From assembly GCA_963576565.1 (NCBI GenBank), contig OY755040.1, positions 81,094,541 to 81,158,540 of the forward strand: 64,000 nt of DNA, given 5' to 3'. This document shows, piece after piece, positions 62,806 through 64,000 of the stretch (position 1 is its first letter; each line of letters starts with the position of its first letter). Position numbers and translations under genes: made by a program. Source of the DNA: Aspidapion aeneum (Eukaryota > Arthropoda > Insecta > Coleoptera > Brentidae). The notes beneath the pieces were generated by a model. It saw only the letters and a list, made by a program, of their open reading frames with translations, made no database searches and had not been told where the DNA came from.

Positions 62806-64000
62806 TATATATTCCTCTACTTGTTCTATTTTATTTTGGTTTATTCTGACCGTAATAATAATATCTTCATCGGTGTTTGTTATGATTTTAGTTTTAGTGT
62901 AGTTCATGCTTAAGCCTATATTTTTCGCTGTTGTATCCAGTTCTTCCAGCATTTTGATCAGTTCTGCTTTCTTGTCTGTTATTAGGGCGATATCATCAGC
63001 ATATCTTAGGTGGTTCAAGAATTGTCCGTTTACTTTGATGCCTATTTCTTCCTAATCTAAGCTTTTAGAAACATCTTGTAGGGCCTGGTTAAATAATTTA
63101 GGGGATATTGTGTCACCCTGGCTAACACCTCTTCTTATGAGGATTGGCTGGGTTCCTTCATTGATTTTGATTAATGTTGTTGCTTCGCTATATATATTGG
63201 CTATTAAGTCTGTTTATCTGTGATCTATTCGGCTATTAATTAAAGATGCTTTTACTGCCCAGTGCTCAATGCTATCGAAGGCGATTTCGAAATCTATAAA
63301 CGCAATATATAGTGGAATGTTATATTCGTTGGCTCGTTCTATTCTTAAATAAGTGGTCAACTGTACTGAAACCTTTTCTAAAGCCTGCTTGTTCCTTTGA
63401 TTGATATCCGTCAAATGTTGTTGTTAGTCTATCTGTTAGTATTTTCATAAGAAGCTTATAAATTACATTGAGGAGTGTTATAGCTCGATAGTTTTTTAGG
63501 TCTGCTCTATCGCTCTATCTTGTGTAGAATAATGGTTATGTATTCTTTCGATTTGTTTGGGAGTATTTTTTCTTTTAGTATTTTATTCAGGAGAATATGA
63601 AGGGTACTAACTACAGCTTTACCACTGTACTTGAGCATTTCTGCCGTTACTTCGTCTTTTCCAGGTGATTTGTTATTTTTCATTTTGTTTAATGCTCTCT
63701 TTATTTCCGCTTATTTCAGGTTGTAGCTATATGTTTATCTTCTTTATTTTTGTTTGGAGTTTCTTCATGATCTCTCGTGATGGTTTCCTTTTTGTTTGGT
63801 ATATTTCTGTAAAGAATAGTTGTGTGATATTTATGATGTCCTCTTTAACGTTAGTTTCTATGCTGCTAATATCCTTTATTTTAATTATTTCATATCTACC
63901 TAGAGTCGGCCTTAGACATTACATATTTCTGTTATTTTCTGTAACTCTCTCAACTTTCATTTCTTGGCTCTTTCTTTTATGTTCTTTTATCATTTTTCTT
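62806..64000 (-). mobile_element. RTE-like LINE, partial (continues beyond window)
   Basis: The minus strand holds reverse transcriptase: NIPLYIAFIDFEIAFDSIEHW (63330-63265), the YADD active site in NHLRYADDIALITDKKAEL (63018-62960) and NIGLSMNYTKTKIITN (62930-62880). Several frameshifts. 63675-63990 matches 10740-11090 of the other RTE-like copy. The 5' half lies outside the window. Confidence 0.83.

Noticed and set aside
1..64000. tRNA or rRNA genes
   Set aside because: No cloverleaf with TTCRANNC-type arm or rRNA-like sequence was found by eye; a tRNAscan run would be decisive.

Overview
The window looks like intergenic chromatin of a large, AT-rich, transposon-dominated arthropod (most likely insect) genome. 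I find no recognisable cellular housekeeping gene. What is present is typical of insects: several lineages of APE-endonuclease non-LTR retrotransposons (Jockey-like, RTE-like, I-like with RNase H, CR1/Jockey-like with a PHD-type ORF1), a Penelope-like element, terminal-inverted-repeat DNA transposons (pogo/Tigger-, hAT-, MULE- and TTAA-type), tandem satellites, and an integrated Polinton/adintovirus-like DNA element. The species cannot be named from the sequence.

Layout. 1-2.2 kb: a hairpin-capped repeat element carrying a LINE fragment. 3.2-5.7 kb: three long-period repeat units. 6.8-8.2 kb: a 514-bp satellite in inverted arrangement, each unit carrying a canonical hammerhead self-cleaving ribozyme motif. 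8.2-12.3 kb: dispersed repeats and a decayed RTE-like LINE. 14.2-16.3 kb: a young 5'-truncated Jockey-like copy with target-site duplication. 16.3-19.1 kb: two TIR elements, one with a pogo/Tigger remnant. 19.3-29.3 kb: the Polinton-like element. 29.4-34.5 kb: repeats without genes. 34.6-39.8 kb: a composite of two LINEs in divergent orientation, which is an inverted duplicate of material at 48.7-62.4 kb. 39.9-62.4 kb: one LINE (LINE-B) split into four pieces by three later LINE insertions, some hosting further insertions. 62.8-64.0 kb: an RTE-like LINE running off the window.

The Polinton-like element is the main protein-coding unit. A leftward block encodes virion functions: a conserved accessory protein, double-jelly-roll major capsid protein, a small protein, penton-like minor capsid protein, adenovirus-type protease, a pX-like basic core protein and a phospholipase A2-domain protein. 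A rightward block encodes the packaging ATPase, a conserved 403-residue protein and a chromodomain integrase. Small accessory genes follow. Seven disabling sites in six genes, an Ala at the integrase catalytic Glu position, and no visible protein-primed DNA polymerase B gene show that this copy cannot be autonomous, but the decay is mild. A two-exon gene of unknown function lies at its left edge.

The strongest leads are the ribozyme satellite (three identical hammerhead motifs, two of them 514 nt apart in the same orientation), the nested-LINE stratigraphy with its inverted duplication, the hairpin-capped element that can be cut out by comparison with an empty site elsewhere in the window, the head-to-head Penelope fragments with hairpin-GAAACG motifs, and the unexplained accessory genes at both edges of the Polinton-like element.
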